This document shows positions 15,739 to 23,843 of a stretch of DNA of 25,593 nt, in pieces; positions within the stretch are counted from its first letter, which is position 1; each line of letters starts with the position of its first letter. The stretch covers positions 1 to 25,593 of the forward strand of contig NZ_DGLI01000005.1 in the NCBI RefSeq assembly GCF_002387895.1, written 5' to 3'. The position numbers and the translations under genes are program-made. The DNA is from Clostridium sp. UBA4548. Lineage in GTDB: Bacteria > Bacillota > Clostridia > Clostridiales > Clostridiaceae. The notes beneath the pieces are model-generated. The model was not told where the DNA came from. It saw only the letters and a program-made list of their open reading frames with translations, and made no database searches.

Positions 15739-16296
15739 TTATTTAAGCAAGACTTTTAAAATATTTTCAAAATTTTTATATTTGTATGTAGGTGTTTGAA
15801 TTATTGATATAAAGTTCATTAAAATAAACTTAGCTAGATCATAAGTACTTAAATTTATTAATATACTTTTCCCTTTAACTTCTTCAAGTAAGATTTTTTC
15901 TATATCAAGAATTAATCTATGAATAAAAATATTTTGTCTTTGCAATCCACCTTCTACATAATCTTTGTTATCATACAAATCTGGCTTTAGCCAAACTTGC
16001 TTAAAACTAGTAATAAACTCTTTAAGTATTTCATAAATTTTAAATAGTTTAATGTAGAAGTCTTCCTTAGCCTCCATAATTATGTTAAGTCTTTCAAAAC
16101 ATTTATTCCAATGTTCTTCCATCATTTCAATAATAAGGTCTTTTTTTGTAGGATAATAATTGTAAAAAGTACCTATTGCTATATCACAAGACTTAGCTAA
16201 AGCTCTCATACTTAGCTTAGAGTATCCTTCTGTAAATAAAATTTCTTTAGCTTTTTTCATAATAAGTTCTTTTGGATTTTCAATTGTCCTAGCCAA
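15739..16296 (-). CDS. TetR/AcrR-family repressor
   Basis: This is a TetR regulator with an N-terminal helix-turn-helix: KAKEILFTEGYSKLSMRALA followed by KSCDIAIGTFYNYYPTKKDL. The C-terminal ligand domain is unassigned. The open frame reaches an ATG at 16326, but that ATG lies at the predicted transcription start inside the operator, so it cannot be a normal start. I choose TTG at 16296 (MARTIENPKEL) with GAGGTG 6 nt upstream; GTG at 16305 with AAGGAG 7 nt upstream is the alternative. A textbook promoter overlaps the palindromic operator, so it should repress itself, and the gene at 15071 with the same operator. Confidence 0.85.
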   Translation of the reverse strand: MARTIENPKELIMKKAKEILFTEGYSKLSMRALAKSCDIAIGTFYNYYPTKKDLIIEMMEEHWNKCFERLNIIMEAKEDFYIKLFKIYEILKEFITSFKQVWLKPDLYDNKDYVEGGLQRQNIFIHRLILDIEKILLEEVKGKSILINLSTYDLAKFILMNFISIIQTPTYKYKNFENILKVLLK

Positions 16297-16319
16297 CTTT
16301 AACACCTCTACTCTCCTTC

Positions 16320-16360
16320 TGAACACTGTTCATTATATTGACTTTTTTCCATATTGTCAA
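16320..16360 (-). promoter_or_regulatory. TetR promoter with overlapping operator
   Basis: On the minus strand TTGACA, a 17-bp spacer and TATAAT (16332-16337) form a consensus sigma-A promoter. The final T of the -10 box is the first base of TGAACA-G-TGTTCA (16320-16332), a perfect palindrome that covers the start point near 16325. Repressor binding there would block polymerase. Confidence 0.82.
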
Positions 16361-16471
16361 GTGTTATTATCTTAATAGCAGCTATTTTATTTTTTTATTT
16401 TTAAAATTACGCTACTAATATTTTAAAGCTTTTAAGCTAAATAGGCTATATTAAAATTAATGCTACAATAT

Positions 16472-16507
16472 AAAAAAGATGCAGATTATTGAATAACCTA
16501 CATCTTT
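16472..16507 (-). terminator. Terminator of the hydroxyproline operon
   Basis: On the minus strand AAAGATGTAGGTTATT pairs with AATAATCTGCATCTTT over about 16 bp including two G-U pairs, then six Ts. It lies about 100 bp after the ppnP stop codon. Confidence 0.8.
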
Positions 16508-16608
16508 CTACTAAGGATATAATCATATTAATAAAGTAGTTCTAAAAGATACTTTCTATATTAAGTACTTTTTCCCCTTAAGTTTCTTATATAAATAGGT
16601 TATATATC

Positions 16609-16890
16609 CTACCTATATAAACACAAATATGCTGTTTCTTCACTAACCTTTACCTGAAACTTCTCATTTGCTTCTACTATAAAAGTTTCATTTTCCTTGT
16701 ACTCTTCCCAGCAATGGGAATTTGGTAGCTTCACTAACATCTTTCCACTAGTTATTGTCATAAACTCCTTACTAGAGGTTCCAAATTCATATTCTCCTAC
16801 AGCCATTACTCCAATGGTAGCTGCTCCATTATCCTTTGTAAAACTTATAGACTTTACTTTTCCATCAAAATATTCATTTGTTTTAAACAT
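16609..16890 (-). CDS. ppnP: Pyrimidine/purine nucleoside phosphorylase PpnP
   Basis: PpnP (formerly YaiE/DUF1255) is a small cupin-fold enzyme that splits several nucleosides with phosphate to a base and ribose 1-phosphate. The 93 residues match the family length, with the opening NEYFDGKVKSISF, then GVMAVGEYEFGTSSKEFMTI and FIVEANEKFQVKV. GGGAGG lies 6 nt before the ATG. It begins 20 bp after proC with no terminator between, so it appears to be the last gene of the hypE-hypD-proC operon. A nucleoside enzyme there has no obvious role in hydroxyproline use, which is the odd point. Confidence 0.88.
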   Translation of the reverse strand: MFKTNEYFDGKVKSISFTKDNGAATIGVMAVGEYEFGTSSKEFMTITSGKMLVKLPNSHCWEEYKENETFIVEANEKFQVKVSEETAYLCLYR

Positions 16891-16910
16891 TTTTTTCCTC
16901 CCATATACTC

Positions 16911-17723
16911 TTACTTTAAATTAGAAATTTCTATAGACTTTTTAGTACAATTTCTCATTGCTGATATTACTGCTGTTCTTAGCCCCTTCTCTTCAAGAGT
17001 TGCTACTGCTTCTATAGTTGTGCCACCTGGAGAACAAACCATATCCTTAAGAGCTCCTGGATGGATTCCTGTTTCTAACACCATTTTTGAAGCTCCAAGG
17101 ACAGCTTGTGCTGCAAATTTATATGCCTGATTTCTTGGCATGCCGTCAAGTACAGCAGCATCTGCCATAGCTTCTATAAACATGTATACATAAGCTGGTG
17201 AAGAACCACTTACTGCTGTTACTACATCCATAAGCTTTTCACTTACTATTTCTGCCTTACCAAAACTTTCAAAAATGTTTACTATTTCCACTAGTTCTTC
17301 CTTTGTTATTACTTCATTTCCACATATTGCTGACATTCCTTCTCCAACAAGTGCAGGTGTGTTTGGCATTACTCTAACCACCTTTACTTTTCTTCCAAAC
17401 ATGTCTTCAGTACCTTTTATATCCTTACCAGCAGCAATAGTTACTATTATTGCCTGTTCTTTAATATGGTCTTTTATCTCATTAATTACTATTGGATATA
17501 AGTTTGGTTTTACTGATAAAATCAAAATATCTGTATTCTTAGCTACTTCTCTATTATCAGTAGTTATATTTATTCCATATCTTAGCTTTGTTTCCTTAAG
17601 ATTCTTCTCATTTAGATCTGCAACAGTAATTTTATCTGAAGTCACTATATTAGCTTTTATAATTCCCCCTATCATTGCAGTGCCCATGTTTCCACAGCCA
17701 ATAAATCCTATTGTTTTATTCAT
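16911..17723 (-). CDS. proC: Pyrroline-5-carboxylate reductase ProC
   Basis: ProC reduces 1-pyrroline-5-carboxylate to L-proline with NAD(P)H. The Rossmann motif GFIGCGNMGTAM is at residues 6-17, and the family signature GALKDMVCSPGGTTIEAV lies near the C-terminus, preceded by the helix GSSPAYVYMFIEAMADAAV. The 270 residues are standard. GGAGG sits 7 nt before the ATG, 20 bp after hypD. Here it should act as the second step of hydroxyproline conversion: HypD produces P5C, ProC makes proline, which clostridia can use as a Stickland electron acceptor. This gene order is known from C. difficile. Confidence 0.95.
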   Translation of the reverse strand: MNKTIGFIGCGNMGTAMIGGIIKANIVTSDKITVADLNEKNLKETKLRYGINITTDNREVAKNTDILILSVKPNLYPIVINEIKDHIKEQAIIVTIAAGKDIKGTEDMFGRKVKVVRVMPNTPALVGEGMSAICGNEVITKEELVEIVNIFESFGKAEIVSEKLMDVVTAVSGSSPAYVYMFIEAMADAAVLDGMPRNQAYKFAAQAVLGASKMVLETGIHPGALKDMVCSPGGTTIEAVATLEEKGLRTAVISAMRNCTKKSIEISNLK

Positions 17724-17743
17724 AACCTACCTCCATAATGTTA

Positions 17744-20122
17744 CTAACAAGCATTACTTCCTTCAAAAGCTTGTTCAGTTCTATCTATAATTTCATTTTG
17801 TAATACTCTATCCAAGTTATTAAAGTAATCACTATATCCAGCAACACGAACAATAAGATCTTTATATTCCTCTGGATTTTTTTGTGCTTCTATAAGCAAT
17901 TCCTTGCTAACAACATTGAACTGAATATGATGACCATCTAGTTTGAAATAAGTCCTTACTAAATTAGCCATATTATTTAACCCTTCTTCACCTTCAACTA
18001 CTGATGGAGTAAACTTTTGATTTAATAAGGTTCCGCCAGTTTTTAAATGGTCCATTTTTGCTGCAGATTTAACTACTGCTGTAGGCCCATTTGTATCTGC
18101 ACCCTTTTCTGGTGAAATACCTTCTGAAAGAGGCACATGAGCCTTTCTTCCATTTGGAGTTGCACCAATTACTGAACCAAAATAAACATGACAGGTGGTA
18201 GGTAACATATTTATTTTAAACACTCCACCCTTACCATTCTTTCTTCCATCAACCTCTTTGTAAAAGGCTTGGAATATTTCTTGCATTATACCATCTGCAT
18301 AATCATCATCATTGCCATACTTTGGTGTTCTACTTTTTACTAATTTTAAGATGTCCTCATAACCTTGAAAATTACTTTTTAATGCCTCCATGATTTCATC
18401 CATGGTTATATTTTTTTTATCAAACACTTGATATTTCAAAGCTGTAAAAGCATCAGTAATAGTTCCAATTCCAACACCTTGAACATAGCTTATATTATAC
18501 CTAGCTCCCCCAGCATTGTAATCTTTTCCTTTGGAAATGCAATCATTTGTCACAACAGAAAGAAATGGTACTGGCATTCTAGTTGCATATATTTTCTCAA
18601 TTATTCTATTTCCTTTAATTTTTATATCTATAAAGTGGTTTAGTTGTTTTTTATAGGCATCAAACAGTTCCTCATAGGTTTCAAAGTTAGTCACCTCGCC
18701 AGTCTCAACACCTATTTTCTTACCAGTTAGTGGATCTACACCGTTGTTTAAAGTGATTTCTAATACCTTTGGTAAATTGAAATATCCTGTAAGAATATAG
18801 GCTTCTTTTCCAAAAGCCCCAGTTTCAACACATCCACTATTACCTCCACAGCGAGCATCTTCTAAAGATTTTCCTGCATTAATCATCTCTTGAATTACAG
18901 CATCTGTATTGAACATAGATGGTTGGCCCCATCCTTTTCTTGAAATTTCACAGGCTCTTTTAACAAATTTTTGTGGACTCTTCTTGCTTATTTGAACATT
19001 TGAGCTAGGTTGTAATAACCTCATTTCATCTATTACATCGAGTATTATATAACTTACCTCATTAACTCCATCAGAACCATCTAATCGCAATCCTCCAACA
19101 TTGATATTTGCGAAATCTGTATAGGTGGCACTTTCCTTTAGTGTTATTCCAACCTTTGGTGGGGCTGGCTGATTATTAAACTTAACCCAGAAACACTGCA
19201 GTAGTTCTTCAGCCTCCTCAGCTGTTAAAGTTCCGGCTTCAACTTCTTTTTCATAGAATGGATATAGGTGTTGGTCTAATCTTCCAGGACAGTATGCATC
19301 CCATGGGTTTAACTCTGAAATAACACATAAATGAACGAACCAATACATTTGAAGAGCTTCTCTGAAGTTTCTTGGTGCCTTTGCAGGTACATTACTGCAT
19401 ACTTCTGAAATATAAAGAAGTTCTCTTTTCTTAGTTAAATCTTCTTCTTTTTCAGCAAGTTCTTTTGCGTATTGAGAATAACGAGCACCTAAAATCATTA
19501 TGGCATCACAGGCAATACTCATTGCTTCAAGTTGATCTTTCTTAGCTAAAGCTTCATCATCTTTTAAAAAATCTAGATTTCTAATAGCTTTCTGGATATC
19601 TTCCTTAAAATCTAAGAAACCTTTTTTATAAATTTTATCATCACAAACTGTATGTCCTGGACCTCTTTGTTCCATAAATTCTGTAAATATTCCTGCTGCA
19701 TAGCATTCTTTCCATTCCTCATCCATACTTTCTAGAATTTTATTTCTAATTGATCTTTGTTCCCAGTAAGGAATTATAATTTCTTTTTGCATCCTTATAT
19801 CTTCTTTTGTTGATTTAAAAGAAATATTTTCACGTTTATTCATAATTTCCATATCCTCAATTGTATGACAACATAATTCCGGATAAGTAGGAGTTGCTGC
19901 AGGCTCTTCACCTCTCTCACCAACTATTAATTCACCATCATTAATACAAAGTTTCTTTTTTGTCATTAATTCCTTTAAAACTAAAGCTCTTAATACTGGT
20001 GTAGAAACCTTTCCTTCATATTTTTTATAAACTTTATCCACAATTTGGGCTCTCTCCATTGAAATACGAGGAATTGCATTTAAGCTTTGCTCTCTTAACT
20101 TTTTTACTCTTTCATTAATCAT
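17744..20122 (-). CDS. hypD: trans-4-hydroxy-L-proline dehydratase (glycyl radical enzyme)
   Basis: HypD removes water from trans-4-hydroxy-L-proline by radical chemistry to give pyrroline-5-carboxylate. Key residues of the characterised C. difficile enzyme are found at a constant offset of three: Phe149, His157, Asp275 (in NPWDAY), Ser331, Phe337, catalytic Cys431 and Glu433 (in GNSGCVETG), Tyr447, and the radical Gly762 in RVAGYSDYF. This separates it from glycerol and choline dehydratases. The 792 residues are standard, with a six-residue extra tail ending in Cys. GGGGGG precedes the ATG. It lies 6 bp after its activase gene and 20 bp before proC, the expected pathway order. Confidence 0.94.
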   Translation of the reverse strand: MINERVKKLREQSLNAIPRISMERAQIVDKVYKKYEGKVSTPVLRALVLKELMTKKKLCINDGELIVGERGEEPAATPTYPELCCHTIEDMEIMNKRENISFKSTKEDIRMQKEIIIPYWEQRSIRNKILESMDEEWKECYAAGIFTEFMEQRGPGHTVCDDKIYKKGFLDFKEDIQKAIRNLDFLKDDEALAKKDQLEAMSIACDAIMILGARYSQYAKELAEKEEDLTKKRELLYISEVCSNVPAKAPRNFREALQMYWFVHLCVISELNPWDAYCPGRLDQHLYPFYEKEVEAGTLTAEEAEELLQCFWVKFNNQPAPPKVGITLKESATYTDFANINVGGLRLDGSDGVNEVSYIILDVIDEMRLLQPSSNVQISKKSPQKFVKRACEISRKGWGQPSMFNTDAVIQEMINAGKSLEDARCGGNSGCVETGAFGKEAYILTGYFNLPKVLEITLNNGVDPLTGKKIGVETGEVTNFETYEELFDAYKKQLNHFIDIKIKGNRIIEKIYATRMPVPFLSVVTNDCISKGKDYNAGGARYNISYVQGVGIGTITDAFTALKYQVFDKKNITMDEIMEALKSNFQGYEDILKLVKSRTPKYGNDDDYADGIMQEIFQAFYKEVDGRKNGKGGVFKINMLPTTCHVYFGSVIGATPNGRKAHVPLSEGISPEKGADTNGPTAVVKSAAKMDHLKTGGTLLNQKFTPSVVEGEEGLNNMANLVRTYFKLDGHHIQFNVVSKELLIEAQKNPEEYKDLIVRVAGYSDYFNNLDRVLQNEIIDRTEQAFEGSNAC

Positions 20123-20128
20123 ACTTAA

Positions 20129-21031
20129 CTACCCCCCTATTTTTACTTTCATTCCTGCTTTTATAAATTTCTCTGCTATTTCAGCCATTTTATCCTCTGA
20201 TGGTTTTTCTATGCCCAATAATTTATATTCCATGTTTAATCTTTTATATTTGTCCATACCCATCTTATGATATGGTAATAAATTAACCTGTATTATATTT
20301 AACTTTGACAGGTAACAAATAGCTTCAGTTATATGGGCATCATCATCATTAATACCAGCAATTATAGGCATTCTAATAAAAATATTGCAGTTCCTAGCTG
20401 AAAGCCTTTTTAAATTTTCTAATATAAGTTTATTTTCTACTCCTACATATTTTTTATGTTTCTCATTGTTCATGATTTTAAGATCATATAAAAATAAATC
20501 TACTTTGCCTAATATCTTCTCAAAGCTTTCCCAAGTAGCATGTCCACAAGTATCTACAGCTGTATGGATTCCTCTAATTTTACACCCTTCTAAAACCTTC
20601 TTTAGAAAATCTGCATGAATTAGTGGTTCACCTCCTGAAAAAGTTACCCCACCATTAGATTCCTCATAAAAAGCCTCATCTTTTATAATTTCCTTCATCA
20701 ACTCGTTTACTGTAAAATACCTTCCTACGTATTCTCTTGCATTATTAGGACAAAAATCAGCACACTTTCCACAAAGATTACACGTGCCTTTATTTATTGT
20801 TAAATAATTATCTTTAAATTCTAAGGCTTTTCCTTCACATCTTTTTATACATTTACCACACTTTGTACATCTTTCTTCAAAATAAAGAATTTCAGGATTT
20901 AGATCTTGACTTTCAGGATTATGGCACCACCAACATTCTAAAGGACACCCCTTTAAGAATACCGTAGTACGTATCCCCGGCCCATCATGAACTGAAAACT
21001 TTTGAATATTTACTGTAGTCGCAGAAAACAA
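20129..21031 (-). CDS. hypE: Glycyl-radical enzyme activase HypE (radical SAM)
   Basis: HypE generates the glycyl radical on HypD using S-adenosylmethionine. The radical-SAM cluster motif CPLECWWC (Cys29, Cys33, Cys36) is followed by a ferredoxin-like insert with two more 4Fe-4S motifs, CTKCGKCIKRC (55-65) and CNLCGKCADFC (84-94), and then NGGVTFSGGEPL, the SAM-binding GGE segment. The 300 residues fit the family. The start codon is TTG with GGGGGG 5 nt upstream. First gene of the hypE-hypD-proC-ppnP operon. The leader contains an inverted repeat at 21077-21119 and the upstream neighbour is an XRE-cupin regulator. Confidence 0.93.
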   Translation of the reverse strand: MFSATTVNIQKFSVHDGPGIRTTVFLKGCPLECWWCHNPESQDLNPEILYFEERCTKCGKCIKRCEGKALEFKDNYLTINKGTCNLCGKCADFCPNNAREYVGRYFTVNELMKEIIKDEAFYEESNGGVTFSGGEPLIHADFLKKVLEGCKIRGIHTAVDTCGHATWESFEKILGKVDLFLYDLKIMNNEKHKKYVGVENKLILENLKRLSARNCNIFIRMPIIAGINDDDAHITEAICYLSKLNIIQVNLLPYHKMGMDKYKRLNMEYKLLGIEKPSEDKMAEIAEKFIKAGMKVKIGG

Positions 21032-21076
21032 GTAATCCCCCCTATTTTTGTTATTTTTTTAACAATTCCACATATG

Positions 21077-21119
21077 ATAGATTTTTGTTTTCAGTAAAAG
21101 CTCCTGAATAAAAATCTAT
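21077..21119 (-). repeat. Inverted repeat in the hypE leader
   Basis: ATAGATTTTT and AAAAATCTAT pair over 10 bp, with an inner CAG/CTG extension. It lies about 46 bp before the hypE start, where it could be an operator or an mRNA hairpin. It has no U-run after it on the minus strand, so it is not an evident terminator. Confidence 0.45.
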
Positions 21120-21175
21120 TAACTACAAAGTATTCTTAAATAGTTAAAAAAATTTATAATTTCACAGGGAACCAA

Positions 21176-21218
21176 ATTTAAAAGTACAATTTTTATATTA
21201 TGTTCACTTGATTCCCCT
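21176..21218 (-). repeat. GGGAAC...GGTTCCC hairpin element, copy C
   Basis: On the minus strand AGGGGAATCAAG pairs with TTTGGTTCCCT, with one bulged G and G-U pairs. Relative to copy A the C-G and T-G pairs are exchanged between neighbouring positions, which keeps the stem on the minus strand. It lies between the XRE gene and hypE. Confidence 0.45.
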
Positions 21219-21320
21219 AAAAGCTCTTTTCACTGACTAAACTTTATTACAGCTAAATAGTCTACTAACCCTATATTTATCAGGTGTGATTTAATTAAAG
21301 AGTGTATCCACTTAACAAGT

Positions 21321-21881
21321 CTATTTTTGTAAGAAATTAGGTGTGTGTACAGTAATCATTTTTACTGTCATACTAGTTCTGTTATACCAATTATGTATTA
21401 TACTTGAATCATAATGTGCACTATCTCCTGGATATAATTCATAGGTTTCGTTGTTAAAAACTAATGTGAGTATTCCTTCCATAACATATACAAATTCTTG
21501 ACCTTCATGTTGATATTGAGTAACTGTTTCATCACTATTTCTTGGAAGAATCTCAATATATCTAGGTAAAAACACCTTATCTTCACTGGAATTTGTTAGA
21601 TTATAGTATATAAATTGATTGCTATTTATTTGGATTAACTCCTTTTCATAACTTCGAAGCACAATTTTTTTATTTTCTTTTGGGCTTACTAAGAAATAAG
21701 ATAGGTCTACCCCTAATGATTTAGCCAAGTTATAAAGGGTATCTACTGCTATAGTTGTTAATCCTCTTTCTAACTGAGATAAAAAACCTATGGACAGGTT
21801 AGTTTTTTCACTTAATTCTTTTAGAGTTAAATTCTGACTATTTCTCAATTCTTTAATTTTTCGTCCTATATCTTCTATCAT
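21321..21881 (-). CDS. XRE-family regulator with C-terminal cupin domain
   Basis: This 186-residue regulator has an N-terminal XRE helix-turn-helix (residues about 5-60: IKELRNSQNLTLKELSEKTN, then LSIGFLSQLERGLTTIAV) and a C-terminal cupin (EGQEFVYVMEGILTLVFNN, then YELYPGDSAHYDSSIIHNWY), which usually binds a small metabolite or amino acid. The frame extends to 21950, but GAGGG lies 8 nt before the ATG at 21881, and a normal XRE begins MIEDIGRKIKEL, so I use the inner start. Being next upstream of the hypE operon on the same strand, it is a candidate sensor of hydroxyproline or proline; that is inference. Confidence 0.87.
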   Translation of the reverse strand: MIEDIGRKIKELRNSQNLTLKELSEKTNLSIGFLSQLERGLTTIAVDTLYNLAKSLGVDLSYFLVSPKENKKIVLRSYEKELIQINSNQFIYYNLTNSSEDKVFLPRYIEILPRNSDETVTQYQHEGQEFVYVMEGILTLVFNNETYELYPGDSAHYDSSIIHNWYNRTSMTVKMITVHTPNFLQK

Positions 21882-22097
21882 GTTATATTCCCTCTTTTCT
21901 CTTTTATAGTTAATTATATCATAACTATAAAAATTTCCGTAAGAAGGCATTTATATTCACTTTTCACATTCTTGAAATAAAATTTCACACATACCTTAAT
22001 ACTTAAGTATATTAGCGGATCCTTGATTTATAATTTTTTATACCTTGCCCACTTATTTTAGTACTTCATAGTGCTATACTATTAAATAATTATTTTT

Positions 22098-22137
22098 ACT
22101 ATACTTATATAATAGTATAGTATTTCCAATTTGTCTA
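22098..22137 (-). promoter_or_regulatory. Promoter and operator-like repeat of the XRE gene
   Basis: On the minus strand TAGACA (22132-22137) and TATTAT (22109-22114) are 17 bp apart. ACTATAC and GTATAGT (22098-22104 and 22115-22121) form an inverted repeat that spans the -10 box, and a related half-site lies near 22072-22082. This would suit autoregulation by the XRE protein. The transcript leader would be about 220 nt long. Confidence 0.5.
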
Positions 22138-22156
22138 TATATTTTTATTTGTCATG

Positions 22157-22188
22157 AAATTATATTTCATTTATATGAAATATAATTT
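22157..22188. repeat. 14-bp perfect palindrome
   Basis: AAATTATATTTCAT and ATGAAATATAATTT form a 14-bp perfect stem with loop TTAT, in the gap between the DUF1846 terminator and the XRE promoter. Its role is unknown; it could be an activator site or a cruciform. The remainder of this gap shows nothing else clear. Confidence 0.5.
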
Positions 22189-22240
22189 TGATAACACTTA
22201 GGTTTTGTAATAGTAATCCTTTCAACCCTTATGAATAGAA

Positions 22241-22283
22241 AAAAAAGATGTAGGATATATTTTTCAATACCTACATCTTTTTT
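22241..22283 (-). terminator. Terminator of the DUF1846 gene
   Basis: AAAAAAGATGTAGG and CCTACATCTTTTTT form a 14-bp stem with T-runs on both sides, about 50 bp after the stop codon. Confidence 0.87.
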
Positions 22284-22334
22284 ATTAATTACTGAATATT
22301 ATATTTTAAGTAAAACTCCTCATTTAGCAGTTAA

Positions 22335-23843
22335 TTATTCATTATAATACAAGCTATCTGAAGCGTATTCTGGATCTGAGGTCACATCTATTCCAAGTTT
22401 TCTAAAGGTTTGTTCATCAGTTGTACTTAGTATAGTTGTTGAGTGAGCCTGACAACCTTTAAGCACCGATAATTTTTCTATAGCTAATTGAGCCATTGGA
22501 TTAGTTGCTGCACTAATACTTAGTGCAATTAAGATTTCTTCACAATCTAAGGCAGTAACCTTACTACCAAAGTTTTTTGATTTAAGATTAATTATTGGCT
22601 CAAGAATTACTGGAGAAATTAAATGAATCTCATCTGGGATATTAGCAACATACTTAATAGTATTCAATACTACTGCGGCAGTAGCATCCATAGTCTCAGA
22701 GTTCTTTCCAGTTATTATTGTACCATCTTCAAGTTCAAGAGCCACAGCAAGACAAGGTTCATTTTTACAAGTAATTTCCTTAAGCTTTGCAGCCTTTTCT
22801 CTTGCTGGTACAACTACTTTTCTGTCTTCTCCCTTAAGATTAAGTTCTTCCATAATAAGTTTTGCTCTATGGTAAGTATCTAAATCTACATATCCTTTTT
22901 TATACTCACAACCAGTTTTAAAATATCTTCTAATTATTTCCTGTTTCGATGCTTCTTTTATTATCTCATCATCAATAATGCCAAAACCAACACGGTTAAC
23001 TCCCATGTCTGTTGGTGATTTATAAACAGATTCTTCTTTTGTAATTTTTTCTATAATTCTTCTTAATACTGGGAAAGTTTCCACATCACGATTATAATTT
23101 ACTGCTACTTCATTATAAGCATCAAAGTGGAATGGATCAATCATATTGGCATCCTTTAAATCTACTGTGGCTGATTCATAAGCAATATTTAGTGGATGTT
23201 TTAAAGGCACATTCCACACTGGGAAGGTTTCAAATTTCGAATACCCTGCAACTTTGCCACGTCTATGCTCATGATATAGCTGACTTAGACAAGTGGCAAG
23301 TTTTCCACTTCCAGGGCCAGGAGCAGTTACTACAACTATTGGTTTTGTAGTTTCTATGTACGGATTTTTACCATAGCCTTCATCACTAACAATTATATCT
23401 ACATCTGTAGGGTATCCTTTTGTAGCGCTATGAGTATAAACCTTAATTCCTCTACGTTCTAGCTTATTCATAAATTGTGTAGCTGCAGGTTGGTTATCAT
23501 ACCTAGTTACTACTACACTATTTACATCTAGCTCGTAGGATCTAAGATCGTCAATCAATCTTAACACATCCATATCATAAGTTATACCGAAGTCTCCACG
23601 AATTTTATTTCTTTCAATGTCACCAGCATAAACACAGATAATTACTTCAACTTTTTCTTTTAACTTATGAAGCAATTTAATTTTTGCATTTTCATCAAAG
23701 CCTGGAAGTACTCTTTTGGCATGTAAATCAAATAAAAGCTTTCCTCCGAACTCCAAATAAAGTTTGTCATAATTATTAACTCTTTCAAGAATAAATTTTG
23801 ATTGTTCTTCTAAATATTTCTTTGGATCAAATCCTTTTTTCAT
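22335..23843 (-). CDS. DUF1846-family protein
   Basis: This 502-residue cytosolic protein belongs to the conserved DUF1846 family common in Firmicutes, structurally known but functionally unassigned. The N-terminal half contains KLYLEFGGKLLFDLHAKRVL, PGFDENAKIKLLHKL and VVVTAPGPGSGKLATCLSQL; the last resembles a P-loop-like glycine-rich nucleotide-binding stretch. The C-terminal half is a separate alpha/beta region ending CQAHSTTILSTTDEQTFRKL. The start has GAGGTAG upstream. It forms a single-gene unit with a clear terminator. Confidence 0.85.
   Translation of the reverse strand: MKKGFDPKKYLEEQSKFILERVNNYDKLYLEFGGKLLFDLHAKRVLPGFDENAKIKLLHKLKEKVEVIICVYAGDIERNKIRGDFGITYDMDVLRLIDDLRSYELDVNSVVVTRYDNQPAATQFMNKLERRGIKVYTHSATKGYPTDVDIIVSDEGYGKNPYIETTKPIVVVTAPGPGSGKLATCLSQLYHEHRRGKVAGYSKFETFPVWNVPLKHPLNIAYESATVDLKDANMIDPFHFDAYNEVAVNYNRDVETFPVLRRIIEKITKEESVYKSPTDMGVNRVGFGIIDDEIIKEASKQEIIRRYFKTGCEYKKGYVDLDTYHRAKLIMEELNLKGEDRKVVVPAREKAAKLKEITCKNEPCLAVALELEDGTIITGKNSETMDATAAVVLNTIKYVANIPDEIHLISPVILEPIINLKSKNFGSKVTALDCEEILIALSISAATNPMAQLAIEKLSVLKGCQAHSTTILSTTDEQTFRKLGIDVTSDPEYASDSLYYNE

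Noticed and set aside
17275..17790. 171-codon plus-strand frame over proC
   Set aside because: Antisense to proC, whose motifs are clear; no ribosome site and no recognisable domain.
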